NCBI GenBank assembly: GCA_016201275.1
Contig: JACQDB010000121.1
Span: forward strand, 1-64,000
From: Acidobacteriota bacterium
Lineage (GTDB): Bacteria; Acidobacteriota; Blastocatellia; UBA7656
Direction of reading: 5' to 3'
DNA length: 64,000 nucleotides
The notes under the pieces are model-generated. The model was not told where the DNA came from and ran no database searches. It was given only the letters and a program-made list of their open reading frames with translations. Position numbers and translations under genes: made by a program. This document shows, in pieces, positions 33,911-43,017 of this stretch. How positions within the stretch are numbered: the stretch's first letter is position 1; each line of letters begins with the position of its first letter.

Positions 33911-34707
33911 TGCCCATCCGAAAACGGCTGACCCGCTGGCGCATCATCCTGCTTATTCTTTTCACCCTGTTGGCTGGCTTGTTGGTCTATGCCTACGAAG
34001 TTGAACCTTATCGCATAGAAGTCACGCGCTATCACCTTGCCGCGACGTTGCAATCGCCCATCAAAATCGCCCATCTTACCGATCTGCATACTTATGGATT
34101 AGGGCGGCGTGAAGGTCAGATGATCGCCATACTCAAAGCTGAGAAGCCGGATTTGATTGTCATCACCGGCGACCAGATTTCTGATCTGAGCGGCTATGAC
34201 GGCTGCCGCCAGGTATTGCAGCAACTCCATGCACCGCTAGGCGTTTGGGTCGTGCCGGGCAATCACGACAACTGGTATCGCATCGCCAAACAGAAAGAAT
34301 TTTATGCCGAGGCGGGAGCGAAATTCTTAAAGAACGAGAGCGGCAAAGTGCGCGATGATGTCTGGATCATCGGCTTGGATGATGCGATGACGGGGACGCC
34401 GGACATCAAGGCCGCGTTGAAAGGAGTGCCGGAAAATGCCTATAAAATCGGGCTTTTTCATGCGCCTGCCTATTTTGATGTAGCGGCAGGGAAATGCGAC
34501 GTGGTCTTTGCGGGGCATACGCATGGCGGACAGATTCGCGTTCCGTTCCTCAAACCCTTCTGGTTGCCCAAAGCCTGCGGCGACTACGTTGCCGGTTGGT
34601 ACGAGCGCGCCGGTTCGAAGCTGTACGTCAGTCGCGGGATAGGCACTTCGATTGTTTCAGTGCGCTTCAATTGCCGCCCGGAAATCGCCATTATCACTTT
34701 GGATTAG
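33910..34707 (+). CDS. Membrane-anchored metallophosphoesterase (YkuE/YaeI-like)
   Basis: A 265-residue protein with an N-terminal membrane segment (IILLILFTLLAGLLVYAY, residues 13-30) and a calcineurin-like domain: LTDLHTYGLG, VITGDQISDL, VVPGNHDNW, FAGHTHGGQIRVPF in order. YaeI/YkuE-type proteins are lipid or UDP-sugar pyrophosphatases; the substrate here is unknown. It overlaps the RNase J stop by one base (TAATG). It converges with the C69 gene, overlapping by 4 bases. Confidence 0.85.
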   Translation: MPIRKRLTRWRIILLILFTLLAGLLVYAYEVEPYRIEVTRYHLAATLQSPIKIAHLTDLHTYGLGRREGQMIAILKAEKPDLIVITGDQISDLSGYDGCRQVLQQLHAPLGVWVVPGNHDNWYRIAKQKEFYAEAGAKFLKNESGKVRDDVWIIGLDDAMTGTPDIKAALKGVPENAYKIGLFHAPAYFDVAAGKCDVVFAGHTHGGQIRVPFLKPFWLPKACGDYVAGWYERAGSKLYVSRGIGTSIVSVRFNCRPEIAIITLD

Positions 34708-36011
34708 TTGGCTCTCCCTTTGCTATCCAGCTTTTCCTGCTTTACCCAGAACCGCTTGAAACGTGAAAGCTGCCCGACAAGTGGAGCGGCTTGCTCCACT
34801 TGTCGTAGCCACTCCGGCAAGATTTGACGATGCGTTTCCCAGGCTTTCCGGCATTGAGAAGCGGTGCGCCAGGTTTCGACTGATGACACGAAACCGGCTT
34901 CCAGAGCCATTCTTGTGTCATCAATGATTTTTTTCAAGACTTCGTAATCGCGCAAAACCAGGCGATGCAATTTTTCATGTCGCCAGAATAAACTTTCCGC
35001 ATCGTAGCCTACACCCGGAGTTGCGCCGGTCACAATCAAATCGCTCTCCAATACCAGAGGCTTGAAAATACTCAGGCACGGTGAAGAGGTTCCGGTGAGC
35101 CAATGCGTTTGATCGGTAGAGTGCAGGCGACTGACCATAGCGCCAGTGGTTTGTCCGGCAATGCGCGTCGGCCACCACGACGCATGGGCGCAAGGCATCT
35201 TCATGCGCCAGCCGTCTTGCGGCTGCAAACCGTTGTGGTCGCGCAAAGCGGCGAAGAAGTCTTCCCGTTCCAGTTTGTCATTTTTCTGCTTGAGATTTTT
35301 CAATGTGCAGGCGCTGCGTTCAAGAGCGCCGGACAGCTTGCGGTATTTCGCGTCGCCGAAACAGCGTGCGAAATCGAAATCCGCCGACGCTTTGCACCAG
35401 CCTTGCCGACGCGCCAACCGATAAGCTTCATCGGCTATCAAATCGAATTCTTTGCCTATGGAAAGGGCGTTTGAAATGCTGCGAATGCCGCGCACTTTTT
35501 CCGCCGCCCACATGGTATCGGCGGTCTCCAAGACCCAAGCTTCGTGCGGGTCGGCGATGATAAAGGAATTGTGATAACGAAAATTTTTATGGCGATAGCC
35601 GCAATTGCCGCCCTGCCCGTAGCGCTGCAAAAAGGTGGTGATGAATTCCAAAGCCTCTCGTGCCGAGGCGGTGCGTTCGAGCGCCAGTCGCAGCAAGTCC
35701 ATTCCGGTCAGCCCACTTTTTGCGACCGGCAATTTCGTCCACACCGCTTCATTGCCTATGGCTACGCCGTGGTGATTCGCGCCAATTTCTGCGCCCCACA
35801 TCCAGAAAGGCCGACTCAAAATGACTGCGTTGGTGTGCGCGGTTTGCGGGATTTCTATATAGGTGCATTGCAAAGTCCTGGCGTTGTGGTGATGGATTTG
35901 CGGCAGGTGGTCAACGGCCTGCGCTTCGCCGGGTTCGCGGTCACTGTTTTTGGCAAACCACACTGCGCCATCGGCGGTGTGATTGGGCAGAGCTACCATT
36001 GTGTCGCACAT
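34704..36011 (-). CDS. Peptidase C69 / secernin-like hydrolase
   Basis: A 435-residue N-terminal-nucleophile protein. The sequence begins MCDTMVAL, so Met removal would expose the catalytic Cys2; the rest matches secernin/C69: VWFAKNSDREPGEAQ, RPFWMWGAEIGANHHGVAIGNEAV, HNSFIIADPHEAWVLETAD. Usual substrates are dipeptides or peptides. The last 80 residues contain a 13-base perfect inverted repeat at 34775-34805 within the coding sequence. It converges on the metallophosphoesterase gene. Confidence 0.8.
   Translation of the reverse strand: MCDTMVALPNHTADGAVWFAKNSDREPGEAQAVDHLPQIHHHNARTLQCTYIEIPQTAHTNAVILSRPFWMWGAEIGANHHGVAIGNEAVWTKLPVAKSGLTGMDLLRLALERTASAREALEFITTFLQRYGQGGNCGYRHKNFRYHNSFIIADPHEAWVLETADTMWAAEKVRGIRSISNALSIGKEFDLIADEAYRLARRQGWCKASADFDFARCFGDAKYRKLSGALERSACTLKNLKQKNDKLEREDFFAALRDHNGLQPQDGWRMKMPCAHASWWPTRIAGQTTGAMVSRLHSTDQTHWLTGTSSPCLSIFKPLVLESDLIVTGATPGVGYDAESLFWRHEKLHRLVLRDYEVLKKIIDDTRMALEAGFVSSVETWRTASQCRKAWETHRQILPEWLRQVEQAAPLVGQLSRFKRFWVKQEKLDSKGRAN
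34775..34805. repeat. 13-base perfect hairpin inside the C69 coding sequence
   Basis: CGACAAGTGGAGC (34775-34787), a 5-base loop, and GCTCCACTTGTCG (34793-34805). It encodes part of the C-terminal region of the minus-strand protein. Could be a convergent-transcription terminator or chance. Confidence 0.5.
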
Positions 36012-36018
36012 CGTTTTA

Positions 36019-36585
36019 TCAAGAGGTCGGACGATTACCAGCCATTGAAAGATTCACAGGGAAGAGCGAACTGAGCAGCCATAAAATCATCAACAACCAT
36101 ACGACGACGACCGCTCCGAACAGACCTAAGAGCATAAACAGCCAGAGGTAATCCGTAAAGCGTGTGCGCTCGCTGCCTTCGGCAAAACGATTCAACAACG
36201 CAACATTTTTCTTGTTCGCCTGAAACGCAAAGTCCAGAAAATCGCCTACCAAAGGTATGCTGCCGATGAGGTAATCGAAGGCGACATTAAAGACCATGCG
36301 CCCGATGACAATCTTCGGCAAGCCATATTGAATCGAGCGCAACACCAGGTAAACGGAAATCAAGGCGCTGATGGAATCGCCAGCGACGGGTAAGAGAAAG
36401 CCTATGATAGGGTCAAGCCCGAAGCGGATTTCGGTTCCGGGAATCCGAAAGATTTGGTCTAGCACGAAGCCGATTTTTTCGAGTCGCGCATCTACGTGTC
36501 GTTCAGCGATTTGGCGTTGTGGCGATTGGTTCGGGTCGGCATACAGGATTTCAGGTGCTGCCGGGGGATTGAAAGTTTTACTCAT
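36019..36585 (-). CDS. DUF4112 membrane protein
   Basis: A 188-residue protein. Start at 36585 with GGAGG 5 bases upstream. The DUF4112 core is visible: LDQIFRIPGTEIRFGLDPII, GFLLPVAGDSISALISVYLV, and IGSIPLVGDFLDFAFQANKK. Two or three hydrophobic segments plus one near the C-terminus suggest an inner-membrane protein. No function is known for the family. Its stop lies 8 bases before the C69 gene, so the two may be co-transcribed. Confidence 0.85.
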   Translation of the reverse strand: MSKTFNPPAAPEILYADPNQSPQRQIAERHVDARLEKIGFVLDQIFRIPGTEIRFGLDPIIGFLLPVAGDSISALISVYLVLRSIQYGLPKIVIGRMVFNVAFDYLIGSIPLVGDFLDFAFQANKKNVALLNRFAEGSERTRFTDYLWLFMLLGLFGAVVVVWLLMILWLLSSLFPVNLSMAGNRPTS

Positions 36586-36701
36586 TGCGGCCTCCAAAGC
36601 TCAGATGAACAGTAGCGCAGAAATGGCTGTATGAAAAAATCAGAGTATCGGCAAGCGGAGAACTGCCATCGCAAAAACGCTCAAATGATTTCAGAAAAAA
36701 A

Positions 36702-37319
36702 TCATTTGATTAAGGAGAGAATAATTACTGTGATGACAATGGCACCAAGCAAAGTGGCGGTTGCATATTTGTAATAATGTCTCGGCCAGGTCGAGGCTCG
36801 TTCGCCGACATATTTGATCGCGCCGCATTCGCCGATGAAGCGCAGCAGGCGACTGATCAGCATCAGCCCCAGAAAGAGCAGCGGATTCATGCCTGTAAAT
36901 CCGGCTCCGAGACTGGCCACGCGAACCAAGCCGGTGGTCATACCGGCCAGTAAAATAAAACCTACGCCCCAATGGCTATCGAATTTTTCGATGATGCCCG
37001 CCCAACGCTCCTGCGCTCCATACAGGGAAATTAGGCGTTCGCCCAGCGACTGAAAAAAAACTAAACCAATGACATATAAAACCAGAGAGCCGCTGACCGA
37101 GCCACAGGTGGCGCTGACGGCAAAGCGCAGCCATTTGCGCGGCGCGGCGGTGATTAAGGCCACCAAAATCAAGGCTACAGGGATGGGAAAAATTGTCAGC
37201 CCGGCAAGTTCCAGTAAAAAGACGTAGCCTTCGGCGCGAGGATGCGCGGCGATGCGTTGGGCGTTGGGCTTGATTTTTTCCCTCCACCAAGTGGAACTCC
37301 AGAAGTGTTTGATGGCCAT
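36702..37319 (-). CDS. YqaA/DedA-like small membrane protein
   Basis: A 205-residue polytopic protein. Segments LAGLTIFPIPVALILVALIT, SGSLVLYVIGLVFF and VITVIILSLIK are membrane spans; the motif FIGECGAIKYVGE lies between spans. It resembles the SNARE-associated / YqaA family. Starts at 37319 or 37346 are both possible; the first has a weak AGGG site. Confidence 0.55.
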   Translation of the reverse strand: MAIKHFWSSTWWREKIKPNAQRIAAHPRAEGYVFLLELAGLTIFPIPVALILVALITAAPRKWLRFAVSATCGSVSGSLVLYVIGLVFFQSLGERLISLYGAQERWAGIIEKFDSHWGVGFILLAGMTTGLVRVASLGAGFTGMNPLLFLGLMLISRLLRFIGECGAIKYVGERASTWPRHYYKYATATLLGAIVITVIILSLIK

Positions 37320-37436
37320 CGCCCTGTAGTTTACCCGAATCATTTTGACTGCGTAAGGGCATTGATGAAACTGGCAATCACGAAATATCAATGCGGGTTT
37401 TTGTCGGCGCGGGGGCATTCAGTTCTCCGCGAACAA

Positions 37437-37535
37437 GAAGAAGCCACAGATGAACACCGCTGCACACCGATAGGAAAAGCCAAGACCCTTTGGGTTTTTC
37501 TGGCCTCGGTGTTGATCTGTGTGCATCTGTAGTTC
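37437..37535. repeat. Dispersed 'ACAGATG...CACAGAT' inverted repeat
   Basis: CCACAGATGAACACC (left) and GATCTGTGTGCATCTGTAG (right) are near-complementary and enclose about 65 bases. Translated, such repeats give spurious SVCSGVHLW / LICVHL-type frames found in many genomes. It lies upstream of ruvB (37675), in a gap without a gene. Confidence 0.6.
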
Positions 37536-37674
37536 TCTTGCGCCCTTTTGTGGCGAGAACCATATGACCTTGTTGTTGGCGCGGGATATTGCAAAAGTTT
37601 GCGGCGCAGCTTTCAGCCGTAGTCTGTGGCTGTGGTAAAATAATTCGACAAACCCATCGCTAAAGGAACAACCC

Positions 37675-38721
37675 ATGTCAGAAGAGAGAATGGTTTCCGC
37701 AAATGCCAATGATTCGGAAGAACAAAAAGTTGAATTGAGCCTGCGTCCGAAATGGATCAAAGAATATATCGGCCAGAATAAAGTCAAAGAGAACCTCAGC
37801 ATCTTTATGCAGGCGGCGAGAAAACGCGGCCAAGCCTTAGATCACGTTCTGTTATATGGCCCACCGGGTCTAGGGAAAACGACTTTGTCGAATATAGTAG
37901 CCAACGAAATGGGCTGCGATATTAAATCCACTGCCGGGCCGGTCATCGAAAAAGCCGGAGACCTGGCCGCCTTGTTGACCAATCTCTCCGATGGCGACGT
38001 GTTGTTTATAGATGAGATTCACCGCCTTAATCCGGCTATCGAAGAAATTTTGTATCCGGCGATGGAAGACTATCAGTTGGACATCATCATCGGCCAAGGC
38101 CCGTCGGCGCGCTCGATCAAAATTGATTTGCCGAAATTCACTTTGATTGGCGCGACCACTCGCGCCGGATTGTTGACCGCGCCGCTGCGCGCCCGATTCG
38201 GCATTCCGCTGCATCTGGATTTTTATTCCGTCGCTGATCTCGAAGTCATCATTTTGCGTTCAGCGGAAATTCTAGGGGTGCAGATTGAACAAACGGGGGC
38301 GGTCGAAATCGCCAAGCGTTCGCGTGGCACGCCGCGCATCGCCAATCGGTTGTTGCGTCGCGTCCGCGATATTGCCGAGGTGGTGTACGATGGTATCGTC
38401 AGCGCCGAGGTGGCGACCGATGCCTTGAATCGCATGGAGGTGGATACTTACGGGTTGGATGAAGTTGATCGCAAATTGATTTTGACCATCATCGAAAAAT
38501 ACGAAGGCGGGCCGGTCGGTTTGGGCACGCTGTCGGCTTCGATCAGCGAAGAGAAGGATGCCATAGAAGAAATTTATGAGCCGTACCTGATTCAAATCGG
38601 CTTTTTGAATCGCACGCCGCGAGGCCGCATGGCCGCACGCGCCGCTTACGAACATTTCGGCTTTCCTTATCAGGCCAGCGCGAATCCGTTAGAACAAGGC
38701 AAGCTCTTCAGCGGCAGTTGA
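37675..38721 (+). CDS. ruvB: Holliday junction branch migration DNA helicase RuvB
   Basis: A 348-residue AAA+ motor. [38 protein letters not shown] (Walker A), [15 protein letters not shown] (Walker B) and [19 protein letters not shown] (sensor) are all present, followed by the winged-helix domain ending [18 protein letters not shown]. Full length. It works with RuvA and RuvC, neither of which is here. Upstream TAAAAT could be a -10. Confidence 0.97.
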   Translation: MSEERMVSANANDSEEQKVELSLRPKWIKEYIGQNKVKENLSIFMQAARKRGQALDHVLLYGPPGLGKTTLSNIVANEMGCDIKSTAGPVIEKAGDLAALLTNLSDGDVLFIDEIHRLNPAIEEILYPAMEDYQLDIIIGQGPSARSIKIDLPKFTLIGATTRAGLLTAPLRARFGIPLHLDFYSVADLEVIILRSAEILGVQIEQTGAVEIAKRSRGTPRIANRLLRRVRDIAEVVYDGIVSAEVATDALNRMEVDTYGLDEVDRKLILTIIEKYEGGPVGLGTLSASISEEKDAIEEIYEPYLIQIGFLNRTPRGRMAARAAYEHFGFPYQASANPLEQGKLFSGS

Positions 38722-38970
38722 GCCGCAGGGCTTGAAGGGTTGGCGTGGCTGGCGATGAAAAATCAAAAGGGCAGGAAAGCTGGCGGTTTTTTTACATTTT
38801 TTTTGCAACTTTCTGCACCCATTTGCCACTTACCCAGCGTTTATAGCTGGTGACACGCAATTGTCGAAAAAGCCAGAAAATATGGGAACTTTAGCGAGTC
38901 TCTTTCGTTTGGAGTTGCATTACCCGAAGTAGCTTGTTTAGGTCAGTACCAAAATCAGTTGGAGTTCAAT

Positions 38971-39840
38971 ATGAAAAAACTAAGTCGCAAAACGCCATTC
39001 CTGATGCTGTTGGTTTTAAGTCTGATTGCTTCGCAACTTTTCCTCAAAGCCTTTGGCATCAATCTGACGCCTAGCCTAGGAACCCTTGCCCATTCGTGGA
39101 GCCGCGTCGCCAGCGCCGTCGGCTTTGTGTATCAACCGGGTTTCGCGGCGGAGTTGGATGCTCTGAGCCATCATCTGTTTTGCGATGAAAAAGGACAACC
39201 CGTTGACCGCGAAGAATTCTGCGGCGAAATGGCTTGCTATAAAGGGAATGATTTTGATTTTGAGATGCCGCCAGCTATCGAAATCACCGAGCCGGATTAT
39301 GGCGTCGAGCCGGAAAAGCCGGGCTGTTGGAAATCGGCTTATAAACAGATACTGTTGCAAGATAAAAAACTGGAGACCGAGGTTGTCGAGATCGCCACAG
39401 ATGCTGACGAAAACTCTGCGGATGCCGATGGCAAGAGCGAAGGCACAGCGGTGAGTAGTTCAACACCGGCGACAGGCGAAGCGGCTACGGGTGCGGCGGA
39501 AGCCGATGCGAAAACTTCTGTCACCACCGTCGAGAATAAAATTTTTATGACCACAGATGATGAGCGCGTTGCGCCGAAAGCCGATAAAATCCGCAAGCCC
39601 TGCCCCGAACAGAGGCCATTAAAGAGAGAAGAGTTGCAACGTCTGGAAGAGAATCTGAAAAATTTTGAAGAACGAAAAATGAATTACGACATTCCCTTGG
39701 TGCAAGCGTTGCAGACGCTCAAGAGGCTGGAAAAAACCAAACACTTTCGCATCATCGTCCGCCTGAGTTCGCCGGTATCGCCGCACGCTTTCACGTCAGC
39801 GCCGAGTTCATTGGCCGGCCTGGAAGAGAGCGAGTTGTGA
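38971..39840 (+). CDS. Secreted protein of unknown function
   Basis: A 289-residue exported protein; ATG at 38971 with GGAG about 7 bases upstream. Residues 1-29 are a signal peptide. It contains a cysteine pair region (HLFCDEKGQPVDREEFCGEMAC), an acidic alanine-rich stretch, then a coiled-coil-like segment (LKREELQRLEENLKNFEERK). No domain recognised. Followed by an intrinsic terminator at 39879. Confidence 0.5.
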   Translation: MKKLSRKTPFLMLLVLSLIASQLFLKAFGINLTPSLGTLAHSWSRVASAVGFVYQPGFAAELDALSHHLFCDEKGQPVDREEFCGEMACYKGNDFDFEMPPAIEITEPDYGVEPEKPGCWKSAYKQILLQDKKLETEVVEIATDADENSADADGKSEGTAVSSSTPATGEAATGAAEADAKTSVTTVENKIFMTTDDERVAPKADKIRKPCPEQRPLKREELQRLEENLKNFEERKMNYDIPLVQALQTLKRLEKTKHFRIIVRLSSPVSPHAFTSAPSSLAGLEESEL

Positions 39841-39878
39841 GGGTTTTTCTGTGCCGTTTTTTCTTTTTCCTTACTTGG

Positions 39879-39908
39879 AATGCGGGTCAACAGCCCGCAT
39901 TTTTTTTG
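39879..39908 (+). terminator. Intrinsic terminator
   Basis: AATGCGGG (39879-39886), seven-base loop, CCCGCATT (39894-39901), then a run of T. Strong GC stem followed by seven to eight T residues. Confidence 0.8.
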
Positions 39909-40011
39909 CATCGTTGATGCAACGCGGGGGCTTTTCGCGGATTCAAAATTGACTCCTGGAAATTGGCTTCGTAAACTGAATTCAGCAAATCTTAAACAGC
40001 GAGGGAACAGG

Positions 40012-40440
40012 ATGTCACAACGTCGAACCATGAAAAAGAAGATGAAAGACCTGCTGCTTTTCATCCCCAATCTATTGAAATTATTAATTGATCTATTGCG
40101 CGATTCACGGGTTTCCTCCGCCGATAAAGCGATAGTTGCGGGAACCATTCTCTACGTCATTTCACCCATAGATGTGATTCCCGATTTCATTCCCTTCATC
40201 GGATTGATAGATGATTCCTATTTGATTGGCATCGCGCTGCTGCGCTTGTTGAATCGTGCTGAACAGGGTTTGGTGCAGGAACATTGGCGAGGTTCATACG
40301 ACATTAAAGAATTGGCGACGAATCTTTCCAAGGTGGCGTCGTTCTTTTTGCCGGAGCGCATCAAAAATGTGCTGCACGGACGCATCGAACCGAAAAGCAG
40401 ACTGTCGGTGGTGCAAGGTGCCAAAGCGGTGAACGAATAA
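40012..40440 (+). CDS. YkvA/DUF1232 small membrane protein
   Basis: A 142-residue protein; ATG at 40012 with GAGGG 8 bases upstream. The DUF1232 signature ADKAIVAGTILYVISPIDVI followed by PDFIPFIGLIDD is clear. Family members are small membrane-associated proteins with no known biochemical activity. Followed by a bidirectional terminator shared with mpl. Confidence 0.9.
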   Translation: MSQRRTMKKKMKDLLLFIPNLLKLLIDLLRDSRVSSADKAIVAGTILYVISPIDVIPDFIPFIGLIDDSYLIGIALLRLLNRAEQGLVQEHWRGSYDIKELATNLSKVASFFLPERIKNVLHGRIEPKSRLSVVQGAKAVNE

Positions 40441-40466
40441 CGCTATACCGGACGGAGATTTTGATG

Positions 40467-40493
40467 AGAGGCGAATTGCGGTTCGCCTCTTTT
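40467..40493. terminator. Bidirectional terminator between YkvA-like gene and mpl
   Basis: AGAGGCGAA (40467-40475) pairs with TTCGCCTCT (40482-40490), followed by TTT. It overlaps the stop of the minus-strand mpl gene. Confidence 0.65.
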
Positions 40494-41907
40494 ACATGGC
40501 AGGTAGGCTTTCGTTGAGCGCTCGCAACAGCTTTTCGTGAATGCCGCCAAACGAGCCATTGGACATGGCTACGACGACATCGCCGCTGCGTAATTGTGGC
40601 GCGAGCGTTTTGACAATCTCATCCGGCGAGGCGATGAACTCGGCTTCGCGGCCTTGTGCGGTCAGTTGTTCAATCATTTCCTGCGGGTTGATGGCGGTCT
40701 CTTTGCTGTAGCGTTCAGGGTGAAATAATCCGGCGATGATAATTTTATCGGCGTGCAGTAATCCGGCGGTGAAATCATCTTGAAATTGTTTGCGCTGTGC
40801 GGTGTAAGAACGCGGCTCGAACAAAGCGATGAGGCGTTGACTGGAATATTTCTGCCGCGCCCCTGCCAGGGTCTCTCTGACTGCCGTTGGGTGATGCGCG
40901 AAATCGTCAATCACCGTGATGCCATTGATAATGCCGCGCACCTGCATACGGCGTTTGACGCTCTGGAATTCCGCCATCGCCGCCTGCACCGCTTGCCGGT
41001 CTATGCCCAGCACTTCGCTGGCGGCAATCACTCCTAGACAATTTTTCACATTGAACATACCGACGAGCGGCGATTGATAGTCACCAAACTTTCGGCCTTC
41101 GCAACACACCGTGAATGTGGTTTTTTCGCCCGAAAAATCAATGTTGGTTGCCTGCCAGGTCGCGCCGTCTTCGGTGCCGAAACTGATGACCGGGCAAAAG
41201 GCTTTGGGGGCTAATTCGCGGACAATTTCCGAATCCCAGCCCGCCAGTAAATGGCCCTGGCTCGGAATCAAATTAATCAAACGACTGAACGCGAATTTGA
41301 CGGCTTCCAGATCACGATAAATATCGGCGTGATCGAATTCGATGTTGTTGAGAATCACGGTGTCGGGCAGGTAATGCATGAATTTCGGCCCCTTGTCGAA
41401 ATAGGCCGTGTCATATTCATCGCCTTCTATGACAAAGTATTTGCCGGAGGTGACGCGGAACGAGGCGTTGAAATTTTCGGCGACGCCGCCGATTAAAAAG
41501 GCCGGATGCGCTTGGGCTTTTTCCATTGCCCAAGCCATCAAAGAAGTCGTTGTGGTTTTGCCGTGTGTGCCAGCGACGACGATGGAATGATGGCCGCGAA
41601 TGAAGTTCTCTTTGACGACTGCTGCCATCGAGGTGTAGTACATTTTTTCATTCAAGGCATATTCCAATTCTGGATTGCCGCGACTGATGGCGTTGCCGAC
41701 AACGATGAGGTCTGGGCGTTCGCATAAATTTTCGGCGTTGTAGCCTTCATTGACAGGGATGCCCAGCCGTTTCAATTCAAGTGACATGGGCGGATAAACA
41801 TTTTCGTCCGAGCCGGTGATTTTGTGGCCTTGAACGGCCAGCATTCCCGCCAGCGATGCCATAGCCGTGCCGCAGATACCGATCAAATGATAATGCCTGG
41901 TTTCCAA
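40492..41907 (-). CDS. mpl: UDP-N-acetylmuramate:L-Ala-gamma-D-Glu-meso-DAP ligase
   Basis: A 471-residue Mur-ligase family enzyme that reattaches recycled murein tripeptide to UDP-MurNAc. TTG at 41907 with AGGAG 8 bases upstream is chosen; it gives the expected N-terminus ETRHYHLIGICGTAMASLAG. GTHGKTTTTSLMAWAMEK is the ATP site, and VIEGDEYDTAYFDKGPKF is the Mpl-specific block that separates it from MurC. DFAHHPTAVRETL completes the family pattern. It indicates a Gram-negative wall-recycling pathway. The long in-frame upstream extension to 42141 lacks homology. Confidence 0.92.
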   Translation of the reverse strand: METRHYHLIGICGTAMASLAGMLAVQGHKITGSDENVYPPMSLELKRLGIPVNEGYNAENLCERPDLIVVGNAISRGNPELEYALNEKMYYTSMAAVVKENFIRGHHSIVVAGTHGKTTTTSLMAWAMEKAQAHPAFLIGGVAENFNASFRVTSGKYFVIEGDEYDTAYFDKGPKFMHYLPDTVILNNIEFDHADIYRDLEAVKFAFSRLINLIPSQGHLLAGWDSEIVRELAPKAFCPVISFGTEDGATWQATNIDFSGEKTTFTVCCEGRKFGDYQSPLVGMFNVKNCLGVIAASEVLGIDRQAVQAAMAEFQSVKRRMQVRGIINGITVIDDFAHHPTAVRETLAGARQKYSSQRLIALFEPRSYTAQRKQFQDDFTAGLLHADKIIIAGLFHPERYSKETAINPQEMIEQLTAQGREAEFIASPDEIVKTLAPQLRSGDVVVAMSNGSFGGIHEKLLRALNESLPAM

Positions 41908-42187
41908 TAATGGGTCTCCTGTGAAAAATGAATTGTTCAGTATAACTGCCAAGCTTTGGCTTTGGAAAGTTGGCGGCAAGCTTTGCGGCAGGGAAGTCGG
42001 CCATACGAATCGCGTCATGCCGTTGTCGGCGACCGAGAAACAACCACCAATGAGCCTGGCTAGAAAAATCGAGAAAGCTGCTCTTGATACTGGCCTTGAG
42101 GCGCATCGGTGATTTCGTTGGTGACAGAAAAAAATCCGCAACGATCAACCTTGAGGTGATTTGATGAAGTTGAAAAAATGAGGCGGA

Positions 42188-42733
42188 CTATCTGGAATTT
42201 TCGATCAGATCAACAAACTGTTGAACCGAGCGCGGGTAACCGGCGACCGCATTTAAGGAGCGCCCGTTTTCATCTAGGATAATTGTGGTCGGATAGCCGG
42301 AAACCTCCATGCGTCTGGCAAAGCGTTCCCCTTGGCCGCCATCTTCGGCGTTGAGTTTCAAGAAGACGTGTCTATCGCTTAACGCTACGACCTTCGGATC
42401 GGTATAAATCGTCTGATCCATTTTTTTGCACCAGCCGCACCAGTCCGTATAAACATCCACTACGACTTTGCCGTGATTGGCTTTGGCCATATTCAAGGCG
42501 CGGTCCAGGTCACGCTGCCAACTGATGGACAGCGCAGTAGAAGGCGCTGTCGGGGTTGGCGCAGACCGCGAGGTGGGCGACGAAGTAGGGTTGGGCGAAG
42601 CCGGAGCGGAGCGCGGCGATGGTTCAGTCGGAACCACAGCGGCGCGGCGTTTGGCGCTATCCTGAACTTGAATCAACAAGACCATGCCGATGGCGACCAC
42701 CACCATAGCGAAAAAGGAAATGACATAACGCAT
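42188..42733 (-). CDS. Membrane-anchored thioredoxin-like protein
   Basis: A 181-residue protein with an N-terminal membrane anchor (ISFFAMVVVAIGMVLLIQV) and a proline/serine-rich linker. The thioredoxin fold follows: VVVDVYTDWCGWCKKMDQT with the redox CGWC near residue 97, and VSGYPTTIILDENG with the cis-Pro. It faces the periplasm. It resembles DsbD C-terminal and thioredoxin_7 domains and may be a disulfide reductase or carrier. ATG at 42733 has a strong GGAGG upstream. Confidence 0.85.
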   Translation of the reverse strand: MRYVISFFAMVVVAIGMVLLIQVQDSAKRRAAVVPTEPSPRSAPASPNPTSSPTSRSAPTPTAPSTALSISWQRDLDRALNMAKANHGKVVVDVYTDWCGWCKKMDQTIYTDPKVVALSDRHVFLKLNAEDGGQGERFARRMEVSGYPTTIILDENGRSLNAVAGYPRSVQQFVDLIENSR

Positions 42734-43017
42734 CGTTTTGCTCCTCCTGATGTTGGGCCAGCCAAATTGAAGAAATGGCAACCTCATTATTATTTAACCT
42801 CTTGATTGCGGGGGCAACAGTTTCTTTTCTCCATACCCCTTTCACCTTTTCAATTTTCCTATACCAAAGCGTTTGCTGAGGGGCGTTGGCAACCTTGAAA
42901 GTCTGACTGGTAGAGCAAACTTGCCTTGATTGTGGTCAGTCGGTGTGAAAGAATTTTGCGCGATTGATAAGGAATCAATCCCCCTTGGCATGATTTTTTT
43001 ATCGGAGAGTTAGCGCT

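Noticed and set aside
37242-37594. Several short frames translating to SVCSGVHLW or LICVHL
   Set aside because: Typical spurious translations of a dispersed inverted repeat.
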